A stretch of 64,000 nt of DNA from Nocardia asteroides (GTDB lineage: Bacteria > Actinomycetota > Actinomycetes > Mycobacteriales > Mycobacteriaceae), in contig NZ_LR134352.1 in the NCBI RefSeq assembly GCF_900637185.1, forward strand, positions 6,624,001 to 6,688,000, given 5' to 3'. Below are positions 33,276 through 41,540 of the stretch, one piece after another. Positions within the stretch are counted from its first letter, which is position 1. Each line of letters starts with the position of its first letter. Under the pieces are notes generated by a model, which was not told the origin of the DNA, did not search any database, and saw only the letters and a list, made by a program, of their open reading frames with translations. Made by a program: the position numbers and the translations under genes.

Positions 33276-34244
33276 CTAACTCCCCGAGTTCATCTCAGGG
33301 TCGATCTGTTCGAGCATTGATGCCAGCCAACCGGCGGTCTGGTGCCCAGCGGGCATCGCGGCTACGCCCTGTGCAGCCTCGGCCATGGCGTCGGATTTGC
33401 GGCCGAGCAGCGCCAGCACGATGCCTCGCTGAACGCCCCAGAATCCGGCCGTGTACCAGTAGCCGAAGGTCGGCAGCTCGATCCCGTCTGCCGCCTCGGC
33501 TGCCTTGTCCGCCAGGACCAGAGCCTTTCCCGCCTGGCGTGATTCCTTGCGTACCGCGAGCAGTTCCGCGCGCTGGTACCGGTCGTACACACCGAGGATC
33601 GGGTGCGCGCCGTCCACGCCGATAGCGGCATCTGTCAGCGCGACCGCCCTCGCGGTGTCGCCCTGGTGGCGCGCGGTGTACGCGCGGAAGCTGTAGGAGT
33701 GTGCGAGCTGGGACCGGTCCCCCGCTGCCTCTGCGAGCCGTGCCGCATCTTCGAGCGCACGGTTGGATAGATGCGGACGACCGATCGCGTGCTCGAGCCA
33801 TCCCCGGTAACGCGCGACCTCCGATGCGATACACGCCGCCCCGCTGCCACCGACCCGCTCGGCGGCGAGCGCCCGGGCTACGCCGTCCATCCCCCGGATC
33901 ACCGGCGCAACGAGTTCCGCGCCTGCCGCGTCTTCCAAATGCCTTGTGCGTTCGAGGATTACCGCGACGTCCTCCAGGCTGGAGGTGCCGGCGGCGGACG
34001 GGTCGGCGACCGTGGCCTGTAGCCGCTCCGGGTCGACATTCGCCAGACCCAACGTCGGGTCGCCGAGTACCGCTCGGTATCCGGCCAGAACGGCTGAGGT
34101 CACTGGCTTACGCCCGGTCTCGACCAGGGACAGGTAGCCGGTCGTGAAGCATGTGCGTGCTGCCATCGTCCGCAGTCCGATCCCGGCGATCGTGCGCAGC
34201 TCGCGCAGCAGGCCCCCGGTCACCGCCCCGCCATCGGTAAACAT
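33276..34244 (-). CDS. XRE-type regulator with TPR-like C-terminal domain
   Basis: A 322-aa protein from ATG 34242-34244. The N-terminal 60 residues are a helix-turn-helix (LLRELRTIAGIGLRTMAARTCFTTGYLSLVETGRKPVTSAVLAGY). The rest is helical repeat, with EVARYRGWLEHAI, ALEDAARLAEAAGDRSQLAHSYSFRAYTARHQGDTARAVALTDAAI and DRYQRAELLAVRKESRQAGKALVLADKA, in the style of TPR regulators common in actinomycetes. It is divergent from the two small genes at 34422 and 34649, the usual layout of such regulators with small partner proteins. Signal unknown. Confidence 0.8.
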   Translation of the reverse strand: MFTDGGAVTGGLLRELRTIAGIGLRTMAARTCFTTGYLSLVETGRKPVTSAVLAGYRAVLGDPTLGLANVDPERLQATVADPSAAGTSSLEDVAVILERTRHLEDAAGAELVAPVIRGMDGVARALAAERVGGSGAACIASEVARYRGWLEHAIGRPHLSNRALEDAARLAEAAGDRSQLAHSYSFRAYTARHQGDTARAVALTDAAIGVDGAHPILGVYDRYQRAELLAVRKESRQAGKALVLADKAAEAADGIELPTFGYWYTAGFWGVQRGIVLALLGRKSDAMAEAAQGVAAMPAGHQTAGWLASMLEQIDPEMNSGS

Positions 34245-34421
34245 AGGTAAACCGTATTGGTCGGGCCATTTTCTCGGTAGTCCCCGAGAGTATCTCTCAG
34301 CCCCACCGCCGGACCGACGCCGCGGATAATTCTTGGCGCATCGGGTGCAGTGAGCTGCGCGAACGATGGCGAAAGCTCTTCGGCGGTGGGCGCATCGCTA
34401 CCGATACCCACAGGGGGACTG

Positions 34422-34652
34422 ATGAGCAACGCGATCAAACCGCTACTCGACAGCCTGAACGAGCGGGCCGCACGCCGTTCGATGGCAGTCCGACGCGCAC
34501 CGGAGTCACCGTTCGGCTGGGAGCTGTACAGCCCGTTTCGAGTCGTCTGTCATGGGTCGCTCGATGATATCGCCGCGTGGTTGACCGCTGCCGAACAACG
34601 CGACGGGTGTGGTCTACCGGCGGGCTTCGTCGGGACGAGGGCGGACGGATGA
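34422..34652 (+). CDS. small hypothetical protein, partner of the XRE-TPR regulator
   Basis: A 76-aa protein from ATG 34422 with CAGGGGG upstream. It contains NAIKPLLDSLNERAARRSMAV, then WELYSPFRVVCHGSLDDIAAWL, and no membrane segment. It is divergent from the XRE-TPR regulator and its stop overlaps the start of the next gene (ATGA at 34649-34652). I recall similar small genes next to XRE-TPR regulators in Nocardia and Streptomyces, but their role is unknown. Confidence 0.65.
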   Translation: MSNAIKPLLDSLNERAARRSMAVRRAPESPFGWELYSPFRVVCHGSLDDIAAWLTAAEQRDGCGLPAGFVGTRADG

Positions 34653-34990
34653 TCACGCTCGGATTCGTAGTCGCGGTTGGACTGCCGGTAGCAGTGATCA
34701 TCGGCGTGGTGCTGTGGCCCCAGCGCATTCCGCCAGGCGCACCATGCCAGGCCCCTGCCGACCGCCTACTGCGGGATGACGATCGAGCAGGACTTGGCGC
34801 CTACGGCGCAGGCGAAGGCATCGATGAGGTCTTGGGCGGAGCCGGTGTCGAGGGAACTGCTGCCGGTGGTTTCGGCGGTGGCCGGGCCTGCCGTGAGGAG
34901 GAGGCCGGTGGTGGTGGCGAGGGTGGCGATGCCGATGCGCAGTGTGCGAGTCAGGAGGGTCATGGCCGAATCGTAGGGTTGGGCCGATGA
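34649..34990 (+). pseudogene. small membrane protein gene with a probably decayed 3' part
   Basis: Starts at ATG 34649 overlapping the upstream stop. The first ~40 residues look real: a membrane helix GFVVAVGLPVAVIIGVVLWPQ and a short polar stretch. From about 34766 onward the frame is the complement of a convincing secreted peptide on the other strand, and the encoded residues turn into Gly/Glu/Ala repeats without fold character. The gene has therefore probably lost its native C-terminus and reads into antisense sequence. Confidence 0.5.
34766..34963 (-). CDS. small secreted two-cysteine peptide
   Basis: A 65-aa protein from ATG 34961-34963; TACGAT six bases upstream of the start fits a leaderless promoter. 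A signal peptide (RIGIATLATTTGLLLTAGPATA) is followed by a ~35-residue mature peptide with ACAVGAKSC, a Cys-6-Cys pair likely to form a disulfide. No family recognised; many Nocardia genomes hold small exported peptides like this. Confidence 0.6.
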   Translation of the reverse strand: MTLLTRTLRIGIATLATTTGLLLTAGPATAETTGSSSLDTGSAQDLIDAFACAVGAKSCSIVIPQ

Positions 34991-35039
34991 TTTCGGTTGC
35001 CCCGAATGTCGGGGTCGGTGGTGCTCGTTAGAATCGGCT

Positions 35040-35495
35040 ATGGCTTCGAGGCACCCGTTCTTCCAGTTGGGAGCCGACAGTCGACGGCTGGTTCATCTGT
35101 CACTGTGCGAGGATGCGCTGCTGGCTTGGAACGATTATGTGCAGGGAAAGCCCGCTGCGCTTCGGTACCGCGACTCGGTGGTCGGGATGTGGCATCGTGT
35201 CGATGTCGAGCTTCCTGGCGATGCCCTTCGCGCGGCCGGAGCGGGTGAGGATGTCGCCGATATCGGTAAGCGGTATCTCGAGCCCATCGCTGCGCTGCAG
35301 GACGACGATCTGGCATTTCCCGACTCGGTCGAACTCGGCTATTACGCGATCTACAACTGTTTCTGCAAATATGTCCGCGGTGACGATGTCTCGGATTGGC
35401 TGATTGTCAATCAGGCCCTATCGGTTCTTCCCCCGAGTGAAGTGGCGGAACGCCTGACGCGCGCGATCGACGAGAACGCCGCCCCGACGAAGTGA
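35040..35495 (+). CDS. hypothetical cytosolic protein
   Basis: A 151-aa protein from ATG 35040; TAGAAT at 35029-35034 lies five bases upstream, so the mRNA is probably leaderless. No signal peptide or membrane segment. It is acidic and helical, with HLSLCEDALLAWNDYV, VVGMWHRVDVELPGDAL and ELGYYAIYNCFCKYV. Not a family I recognise; lower-GC composition points to the accessory pool. Confidence 0.6.
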   Translation: MASRHPFFQLGADSRRLVHLSLCEDALLAWNDYVQGKPAALRYRDSVVGMWHRVDVELPGDALRAAGAGEDVADIGKRYLEPIAALQDDDLAFPDSVELGYYAIYNCFCKYVRGDDVSDWLIVNQALSVLPPSEVAERLTRAIDENAAPTK

Positions 35496-35561
35496 CGTTC
35501 GGAGCGACGGCCGGATGGCGCGGGCACAGCGTCGCAAACCCTGTGCCCGCGCCGCCTGCGA

Positions 35562-35783
35562 CTAGCGCGTGATGGTGATCCGCCAGCCGTTTCCGTCACG
35601 CACGCACGTGTAGTTGGGAACGTTGATATCGCCCTGTGCGACTCGCTCCTGCTCCCGCTGCTTCGCGGCGACCAGACAATCCTTCTGGTTCGCGTACGGC
35701 GCCGCCTGCGCCGCGGGCGCCATGGCGACCACAGCCCCCGTCGCCAGCGCGCCCATGAGCAGTCCCGTAATCGTCTTCTTCAA
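35562..35783 (-). CDS. small secreted protein
   Basis: A 73-aa protein if started at TTG 35781-35783, chosen because GGGAGA sits just upstream and the protein then begins with a clean signal peptide (KKTITGLLMGALATGAVVAMAPAAQA). The mature part has YANQKDCLVAAKQREQERVAQG and VPNYTCVRDGNGWRITITR, two cysteines. The pattern KDC..A...R......VPNYTC is found in small exported actinobacterial proteins of unknown function. Confidence 0.65.
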   Translation of the reverse strand: MKKTITGLLMGALATGAVVAMAPAAQAAPYANQKDCLVAAKQREQERVAQGDINVPNYTCVRDGNGWRITITR

Positions 35784-35992
35784 CTGAAATCTCCCCTGGT
35801 GTAAATGAATTCGCCCCTTCGGCGACACACATGAATCTAGGGACGGTCGCCAATGGCGCGCATGCGGAATTCTTAAGGGTGGCGGGTTCGGTGTCGCCCA
35901 TGGGGCGCACTATGGTGATGCGTTAGCCGGCCGCGGTTGGCGTGGACGACGTGTGGATTCTTCGACAGCTCTGGTGCAGCGAAGGGATCGTC

Positions 35993-37234
35993 ATGCATTC
36001 GGTTGTGGCTTTGCTCGTGCGCGTCGGTTGTGCGGTGGCCATGGCGCTGGCCGTGGTGGGGGTGACCGCACCGGTGTCGGCGGGGGCGCCGGACTCGCCG
36101 CTGTGCGCGTGGCGGTTCATGTCCAATAGCACGGTGCTGAATGTGGCGTTCCCCGATGCCAATTCGACGTACTGGCTGATGCCGTACGCGCTCGGGCCGG
36201 GCGATTCGATCGAGCTGTCCGGCACGTATCCGGCGGCGCGGTATTTCTCGCTGAACACCTACGGCACGAATCTCGACACGGTGGACACGTTGCGCGACAA
36301 CCAGATCGTCGCGGATCCGGGGAGTGCGAACCCGTACGTCGACGCGTCGGCCGCCGCGCTGCCGCCGGAGCAACGGCAGTGGCACGCCACGCTGGTGAAC
36401 GGCCCGGCGGACCACAGCCGCAACGAGATCCAGGCCGTCGCGCCCGGGCAGAGCACGACGATCGGGTTCGTCATCGTCCGGGTCTACGTGCCGACCGATC
36501 CGGCCTCGCTCAGCGGCGGTGTTCCGCTGCCGGACGCGCGATTCTCCCTCGCGGGCGCGCAGGTCCCGGCGCAGCCGTGCGCGCAGCCGTTCGACCCGAG
36601 CGCCTACACCGGTCCGGTCGCCGATGCCGCCAAGGGCGCCTTCGACCGGCTCATCGCCGGCGCCGCCTCGGGCGCGTTTCCCGGCAACACGCCGGAGGCG
36701 ACGTTCCGGAACCCGGCCAGTACCTCCGGGCTCTTCCCGAACGGCGACAACAAGTACATCGGGACGCGCCTCAGCTATCAGCCGGGACGCCTGCTGGTGG
36801 TGCGCGGCAAGGCGCCGACCTTCCCGGACACCAGGGCGGGACAGTCGCCCACCGAGCCGACCGAGGTGCGGTACTGGTCGATGTGCCAGAACGATCTGGT
36901 CTCGCCATATCCGGTGGTCGCCTGCGCCGCCGACTTCCAGACCGCGCTCGACGGCGACGGGTACTACACCTATGTGGTCGCCGCGCCCGCCGATGTTCCG
37001 GCCGACCTGCCCGCGACCGTGACGGTCATCCCCTGGGGCAGCACCGCCGTCGACAAGGTGCTGTTCCTGCGGAACATGACTCCGAGCGCCGCGTTCTATC
37101 CGTCGTCGATCCAGGCGTCCCAGGACTCCGGCGCCGACCCGGCCACCACGATGGGCCCGTACTACCCGCGGACCACCTACTGCGACACCGGCACCTTCGC
37201 CGCCGGCGGCGCCGCGGCCTGCTTCGGCGACTGA
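35993..37234 (+). CDS. secreted protein of unknown function, 413 aa
   Basis: A signal peptide (VRVGCAVAMALAVVGVTAPVSAGA) is followed by an all-beta-looking mature protein: VLNVAFPDANSTYWLMPYAL, LSGTYPAARYFSLNTYGT, TIGFVIVRVYVPTD, GTRLSYQPGRLLVVRGKAPTFPDT, VRYWSMCQNDL and a C-terminal YYPRTTYCDTGTF. The segment ARYFSLNTYG and the mid-protein RYWSMCQ recur in related mycobacterial and nocardial secreted proteins that I know only as conserved hypotheticals; a distant likeness to DUF1214-type folds is possible. No neighbour hints at a role. Confidence 0.65.
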   Translation: MHSVVALLVRVGCAVAMALAVVGVTAPVSAGAPDSPLCAWRFMSNSTVLNVAFPDANSTYWLMPYALGPGDSIELSGTYPAARYFSLNTYGTNLDTVDTLRDNQIVADPGSANPYVDASAAALPPEQRQWHATLVNGPADHSRNEIQAVAPGQSTTIGFVIVRVYVPTDPASLSGGVPLPDARFSLAGAQVPAQPCAQPFDPSAYTGPVADAAKGAFDRLIAGAASGAFPGNTPEATFRNPASTSGLFPNGDNKYIGTRLSYQPGRLLVVRGKAPTFPDTRAGQSPTEPTEVRYWSMCQNDLVSPYPVVACAADFQTALDGDGYYTYVVAAPADVPADLPATVTVIPWGSTAVDKVLFLRNMTPSAAFYPSSIQASQDSGADPATTMGPYYPRTTYCDTGTFAAGGAAACFGD

Positions 37235-37311
37235 GATCACGCTGGGGTTCGGGGCCGGCCCGGCGTAGGTTCACAGGTGAGGCGAATCGTCGACACGGAG
37301 GGGTGTTATCG

Positions 37312-37878
37312 ATGCGGGTGGCCAAGCGGATCCGGAGTTACGCCACGGTGCTGGGCCAGGCCCGGCGCAATCGCGGTGATCTGGTGGGGTGGCTGGGCAG
37401 ACGGCCGCAGATCGGGGCGGCGACGGCGGTCTACGAGACCGCGCTGCTGTTCAGCAACAAACTCGATCCCCGGCTCAAGGAACTCGCCGAGCTCAAGACG
37501 GCCGGGCTCGTGGCCTGCCAGTTCTGCCTGGACATCGGCTCGGCGCTGGCCGCCACCAGCGGACTCTCCGAGCAGCAGATCACCGACCTGCCCCGGTACC
37601 GCACCAGCACCGCCTATACCGAGCTGGAACGCCTGGTCATCGCGTTCGCCGAGGCGATGACGTCGACTCCGGCCGTCGACCTCGACGAGGTGCGCGAGGA
37701 ACTGCTCACCCATCTGTCGAAGGCCCAGCTGACCGAGCTGGCGGCGGGCATCGCGTGGGAGAACCAGCGCGCCCGGCTCAACCAGGGTCTCGGCGTGCAG
37801 CCGACGGGAATGTCGGACGGCATGGCCTGTGCCCTCCCGGAACCCGCTCGATCACGCCAGGCCGATGACGGCGCCTGA
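37312..37878 (+). CDS. carboxymuconolactone decarboxylase-family (AhpD-like) protein
   Basis: A 188-aa protein from ATG 37312 with a GGAGGGG site. The core LKELAELKTAGLVACQFCLDIGSALAATSG carries the CxxC of AhpD-like CMD proteins (CQFC near 71-74), where the pair does thiol-disulfide chemistry; the histidine usually found a few residues later is absent. AFAEAMTST and the helical C-terminus fit. The probable role is peroxide or radical detoxification; substrate unknown. It is convergent with the cupin gene six bases away. Confidence 0.8.
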   Translation: MRVAKRIRSYATVLGQARRNRGDLVGWLGRRPQIGAATAVYETALLFSNKLDPRLKELAELKTAGLVACQFCLDIGSALAATSGLSEQQITDLPRYRTSTAYTELERLVIAFAEAMTSTPAVDLDEVREELLTHLSKAQLTELAAGIAWENQRARLNQGLGVQPTGMSDGMACALPEPARSRQADDGA

Positions 37879-37884
37879 CCCGCG

Positions 37885-38334
37885 CTACGGGCAGTTCGGG
37901 TCCGGGGCGTCGACGAACAGGGGCTCACCGGGCCGGTTGAGGTAGGCGACGTACAGTTCCGCCGGTTCGGTGCCGAGATTGCGGCCGACGTGGACGTGGT
38001 CGGGGCCGACGGTCTCGGACAACCCCTGGCCGGCCGTGTAGGTGACCGGCAGGCAGTCGGCCGCCTCGTATCGCGTCACCGAGCCCGCGGTGACGAAGGC
38101 CAGCACCGGGCCGTCGTGATAGTGCCAGCCGAGGGTGGCGCCGGGGGCGAGGCCGATGCGGCGGAAGGTGTAGGTGGTCGGTAGTTCGGCGAACGGGACG
38201 AACGCGCTCACGTCGACCTGGGCGAGCGGCTGGACGGTCACCCCCGAGGACGGGGTGGCCGAGGTCGCGGGCGCGAGGGCGAGGGTCGCGGCGGCGACCG
38301 CGGCGCCGACGAGAACCTCCCGGCGGATTCGCAT
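37885..38334 (-). CDS. secreted cupin-domain protein
   Basis: A 149-aa protein from ATG 38332-38334 with a signal peptide (VLVGAAVAAATLALAPATSA). A single cupin barrel has the metal-binding motif GWHYHDGPVLAFVTAGSV (about 69-86) and the second histidine motif GPDHVHVGRNLG (about 110-121). Small exported cupins of this sort bind a divalent metal; the reaction is unknown. The KstR-linked fadE gene lies upstream on the same strand with a terminator between them. Confidence 0.78.
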   Translation of the reverse strand: MRIRREVLVGAAVAAATLALAPATSATPSSGVTVQPLAQVDVSAFVPFAELPTTYTFRRIGLAPGATLGWHYHDGPVLAFVTAGSVTRYEAADCLPVTYTAGQGLSETVGPDHVHVGRNLGTEPAELYVAYLNRPGEPLFVDAPDPNCP

Positions 38335-38385
38335 CTTCGTAGTATACGAGCCCGCGACCTGCGCGAATAGCGAAAACGAGCCATG

Positions 38386-38413
38386 CGCGGCGCGCCCGGC
38401 CGAGCGCGCCGCG
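38386..38413 (-). terminator. hairpin terminator after fadE
   Basis: Perfect 10-bp stem (38386-38395 with 38404-38413), loop CCGGCCGA, 12 bases after the acyl-CoA dehydrogenase stop. Confidence 0.65.
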
Positions 38414-38424
38414 ACAATTCGGAC

Positions 38425-39648
38425 CTATCCGGCGACCAGACCCTTGGCGATATGGGTGACCTGGATTTCGTTGCTGCCCGCGTAGATCATCAGCGACTTG
38501 GCGTCGCGCGCCAGCTGCTCGACCTTGTATTCGGCCATGTACCCGTTACCGCCGAACAGCTGCACGGCCTCCATGGCGACCTCGGTCGCCGCGCGCGAGG
38601 AGTACAGCTTCATGGCCGAGGCCTCGGCCAGGGTCACCTTGTCGCCCGCCGCGGTGCGCTCGATGGCGTTGAACACCATGTTCTGCACATTGATCCGGGC
38701 GATCTCCATCTCGGCCAGCTTCAGCTGGATCAGCTGGAACTGCGCGATCTCCTTGCCCCACAGCTTGCGCGACTTCGCGTACTCGACGCACAGGCGGTGA
38801 CATTCGTTGATGATGCCCAGCGCCAGCGACGCGATGCCGATGCGCTCGGCGGCGAAAGACTCCTTGGCGCTGTCCTTTCCGTCGCCCTTGGCCGGGTTCT
38901 CGGTCTCGCCGAGCAGCCGGTCGGGGGTGATGCGGACGTTCTCGAAGAACAGTTCGCCGGTCGGCGAGGAGTTCATGCCCATCTTCTTGAACGGCGGGCT
39001 CTGCACGAAGCCCGGCATGTCCTTGTCCAAGACGAAGGCCAGCACCTTGCGGTCGCGGCGGTCGGTGCCGTCCTCTTCGTCGAGCTTGGCGTAGACGACG
39101 GTGACGTCGGCGTACGGGCCGTTGGTGATGAAGGTCTTGCGGCCGTTGAGGATGTAGTCCGCGCCGTCGCGACGGACGTAGGACTTCATCCCGCCGAAGG
39201 CGTCGGAGCCCGAGTCGGGTTCGGTGATCGCCCAGGCGCCCACCTTCTCCATGGTGACCAGTTCGGGCAGCCAGCGCTTCTTCTGCGCGAGGGTGCCGCG
39301 GCTGCGGATGGTGGCCGCGGTGAGACCCAGGCTCACGCCCATGGAGGCCACCAGGCCCAGGCTCACCCCGGCCAGCTCGCTGTTCAGGATGACGCCCATG
39401 CTGCCCGCGCCGCTGAAGCCGCCCGACTTCCCCGAGCCGGTCGTGCCCGCCTCTTCCCGCGCGATCGCCTTGGCGAGACCCTCGCGCGCCATCTCGTCCA
39501 GCCCGAAGGTGGCGTAGAGCTTGCGGATGATGTCGAACGGCGGCAGCGCGCCGCTCTCCAGCTGGTCGACGTGTGGGGTGACTTCCTTGGCGATGAATCC
39601 GCGCACGGCGTCGCGGAACATCAGATCTTCGTCGGACCACTGGTACAT
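38425..39648 (-). CDS. fadE: acyl-CoA dehydrogenase with KstR-type promoter
   Basis: A 407-aa FAD-dependent acyl-CoA dehydrogenase from ATG 39646-39648 (GGGAGTCC upstream). AWAITEPDSGSDAFGGMKSYV and FITNGPYADV form the FAD/substrate signature; the end has LFGGNGYMAEYKVEQLARDAKSLMIYAGSNEIQ. In that last motif the usual catalytic Glu (YEG) is Ala. Another Glu in FAAERIGIASLALG aligns with the helix-G base of isovaleryl-CoA dehydrogenase, so the base has probably moved there. A perfect KstR box 42 bases upstream implies a role in sterol or related catabolism. Confidence 0.87.
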   Translation of the reverse strand: MYQWSDEDLMFRDAVRGFIAKEVTPHVDQLESGALPPFDIIRKLYATFGLDEMAREGLAKAIAREEAGTTGSGKSGGFSGAGSMGVILNSELAGVSLGLVASMGVSLGLTAATIRSRGTLAQKKRWLPELVTMEKVGAWAITEPDSGSDAFGGMKSYVRRDGADYILNGRKTFITNGPYADVTVVYAKLDEEDGTDRRDRKVLAFVLDKDMPGFVQSPPFKKMGMNSSPTGELFFENVRITPDRLLGETENPAKGDGKDSAKESFAAERIGIASLALGIINECHRLCVEYAKSRKLWGKEIAQFQLIQLKLAEMEIARINVQNMVFNAIERTAAGDKVTLAEASAMKLYSSRAATEVAMEAVQLFGGNGYMAEYKVEQLARDAKSLMIYAGSNEIQVTHIAKGLVAG

Positions 39649-39689
39649 GTCTGGACTCCCGAGGTATAGCCGGAACTGTGCCTCGAATA

Positions 39690-39703
39690 TAGAACACGTT
39701 CTA
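39690..39703. promoter_or_regulatory. KstR operator (sterol-catabolism repressor box)
   Basis: TAGAACACGTTCTA fits the published KstR consensus TnnAACnnGTTnnA at every fixed position and is a perfect palindrome. It lies 41 bases before the fadE start, and just after the TetR stop at 39717 on the same strand. KstR is released by 3-oxo-cholestenoyl-CoA. KstR itself is not in the window. Confidence 0.85.
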
Positions 39704-39716
39704 GTTGGGTCGGTCC

Positions 39717-40286
39717 TCAGACGAAGGCACGTGGGATGACGGGGGCCACGAACTGCTCCAGCATGGCGCGCTCGTCCGCGTCGTCGCGACCCGGCGTGGC
39801 CAGCAGGGAGACGATGATGCGGGTGAGCCAGCGGGCCAGCCGGCCGCGCTCCGGATCGGACAGGTCGATGTCGGCGAAGATGGTCACCGCGAGGGATTCG
39901 ATGACATCGGAATCCTGACTGATGCGCCCCGCCGTGCCGGAGTCGTCGGGCCGGAACCAGGCGATGAGCAGCGGGTCGGCGCGGACCGCGGCGACCGCGC
40001 CGAGCATGGCGGCGATGATCCGCTCCCCCGGGTCCGCGATGCCGGCGACCCGCGGGCCGAGACCGGCCACGATGCGCCGGGTCTCGCGATGCACGAAGGC
40101 CACGCGCACGGCCTGGCGATTGTCGAAGTAGCGGTACAGCGTCGCCCGCGAACAGCCCGCCGCGGTGGCGATGTCGCGCATGCCGACCGCCGCCACCCCG
40201 CGCTCGGCGAACAGCTGGGCGGCCGCGTCGAGAATGCGCTCGGCGGCCAGGTCGGCGCGGTCGGTGGCGAGCCAGTCGCCGCTCAC
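39717..40286 (-). CDS. TetR-family regulator next to a P450
   Basis: A 189-aa regulator starting at GTG 40284-40286. Its start overlaps the stop of the P450 gene (GTGA at 40283-40286), so the two are co-translated. HTH: ERILDAAAQLFAERGVAAVGMRDIATAAGCSRATLYRYFDNRQ. The C-terminal domain (LLIAWFRPDDSGTAGRISQDSDVI) resembles regulators that partner with P450 genes in mycobacteria. It probably acts on the palindrome at 41541-41556 before the P450. Confidence 0.85.
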   Translation of the reverse strand: MSGDWLATDRADLAAERILDAAAQLFAERGVAAVGMRDIATAAGCSRATLYRYFDNRQAVRVAFVHRETRRIVAGLGPRVAGIADPGERIIAAMLGAVAAVRADPLLIAWFRPDDSGTAGRISQDSDVIESLAVTIFADIDLSDPERGRLARWLTRIIVSLLATPGRDDADERAMLEQFVAPVIPRAFV

Positions 40287-41521
40287 GCCCGCACCGCCCG
40301 GAACGGCACCGCGACCGGCCAGCGCACGTAATTGCCCTGCGACCAGCGCACCGCGTCCAGGTCGACGGTGAAGTCCGGGCAGCGGGCGAGCAGTTCCTCC
40401 AGCGCGACCCGCGCCTGCATGCGGGCGGCGGCCGCGCCGAGGCAGTGGTGGTGACCGTGACTGAAGGTGAGGATCCGCTTGGGGTTGCGCCGGATGTCGA
40501 GTTCGCCCGCGGTGTCGCCGAATTCGCGTTCGTCGCGGTTGGCCGAGCCGTACAGCAGCAGGACGCGGCGACCGGCGGGAATGGTGGTGCCGTGCAGTTC
40601 GACATCGCGGGTGGTGGTGCGGGCCAGTCCCTGCACCGGCGAGGTCATCCGCAGGAACTCCTCGATGGCGTCGGGGATCAGCGACCGGTCCTCGACGAGC
40701 AGCTCGCGCTGGTCGGGGTAGGCGGTGAGGAGCTGGACCGCGCCGCCGAGATTGCCGGTGGTGGTGTCGTTGCCGCCGGTGATCATGGTGAAGGCGAAGC
40801 CGAGGATGGCGATCAGGCCGTCGTTGTCGCCGTCGGCGCCCAGGCCCGAGGCCAGCAGGTGCGAGATGGTGTCGTCGCCCGGTTCCACGCGGCGGCGGGC
40901 GATGAGTTCGCTGAAGTAGCCGGCGAGTTCACCGACCGCGGTGAAGGCGTGCTGGTCGCCCGCGGCGAGTCCGGCACCGGCGACCGCGCCGCCGACGATG
41001 TTCTCGGTCCACGCGTCGAACTTGCCGTGGTCCTGTTCCGGCACCCCGAGATAGTGCGCGACGACCATTGTCGGCAGCGGTTTGAACAGCTGCTCGACGA
41101 TGTCGCCGGTGCCTGCCGCGCGCAGCCTTTCGATCCGGTCCACGACGAAGCGGCGGACCGCGGGTTCCACCGAATTCACCTGGCGCGGGGTGAATCCGGG
41201 CGACACCCGGCGACGGAAGTCGGTGTGCTCGGGCGGATCCATGAAGACGAACGGCTTGACCGCGCCGAATCCGGCGGCGGCCAGGTCCACATAGTCCACG
41301 GTCAAACCCGCGGCAGAGGAGAAGGTTTCGGGATCCTTGGCCGCCGCCCAGACGTCGGCGTGGCGGGACAGGACGTAGAAGTCCGCGTCCTCCCGGCCGT
41401 CGGGGATCACCCGATGGACCGGATCGTGATCGCGCAGCGCGGCGTACATGGACCAGGGATCGCGCCAGGTCTCCCCCGAGCGAAGCTCGAAGACCGCGGC
41501 ATGAGACGTCGTTGAACTCAT
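40283..41521 (-). CDS. cytochrome P450
   Basis: A 412-aa bacterial P450 from ATG 41519-41521 with a GGAGG site. The I-helix has AFTMITGGNDTTTGNLGG (oxygen-binding A/GGxDTT), the K-helix EEFLRM (ExxR), and the heme loop FSHGHHHCLGAAAARM with Cys360 as thiolate ligand; the triple His before Cys is uncommon. PPEHTDFRRRVSPGFTPRQV is the usual C-helix region. Electrons would come from a ferredoxin encoded elsewhere; none is adjacent. Neighbouring KstR-controlled fadE hints at a lipid or steroid substrate, but the family is not assignable by eye. Confidence 0.9.
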   Translation of the reverse strand: MSSTTSHAAVFELRSGETWRDPWSMYAALRDHDPVHRVIPDGREDADFYVLSRHADVWAAAKDPETFSSAAGLTVDYVDLAAAGFGAVKPFVFMDPPEHTDFRRRVSPGFTPRQVNSVEPAVRRFVVDRIERLRAAGTGDIVEQLFKPLPTMVVAHYLGVPEQDHGKFDAWTENIVGGAVAGAGLAAGDQHAFTAVGELAGYFSELIARRRVEPGDDTISHLLASGLGADGDNDGLIAILGFAFTMITGGNDTTTGNLGGAVQLLTAYPDQRELLVEDRSLIPDAIEEFLRMTSPVQGLARTTTRDVELHGTTIPAGRRVLLLYGSANRDEREFGDTAGELDIRRNPKRILTFSHGHHHCLGAAAARMQARVALEELLARCPDFTVDLDAVRWSQGNYVRWPVAVPFRAVRA

Positions 41522-41540
41522 GCCTCCACGGTAAGACACA

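Noticed and set aside
31437..36000. Genomic island integrated at the tRNA-Leu gene
   Set aside because: The region downstream is accessory in character, but I found no repeat of the tRNA 3' end and no integrase gene.
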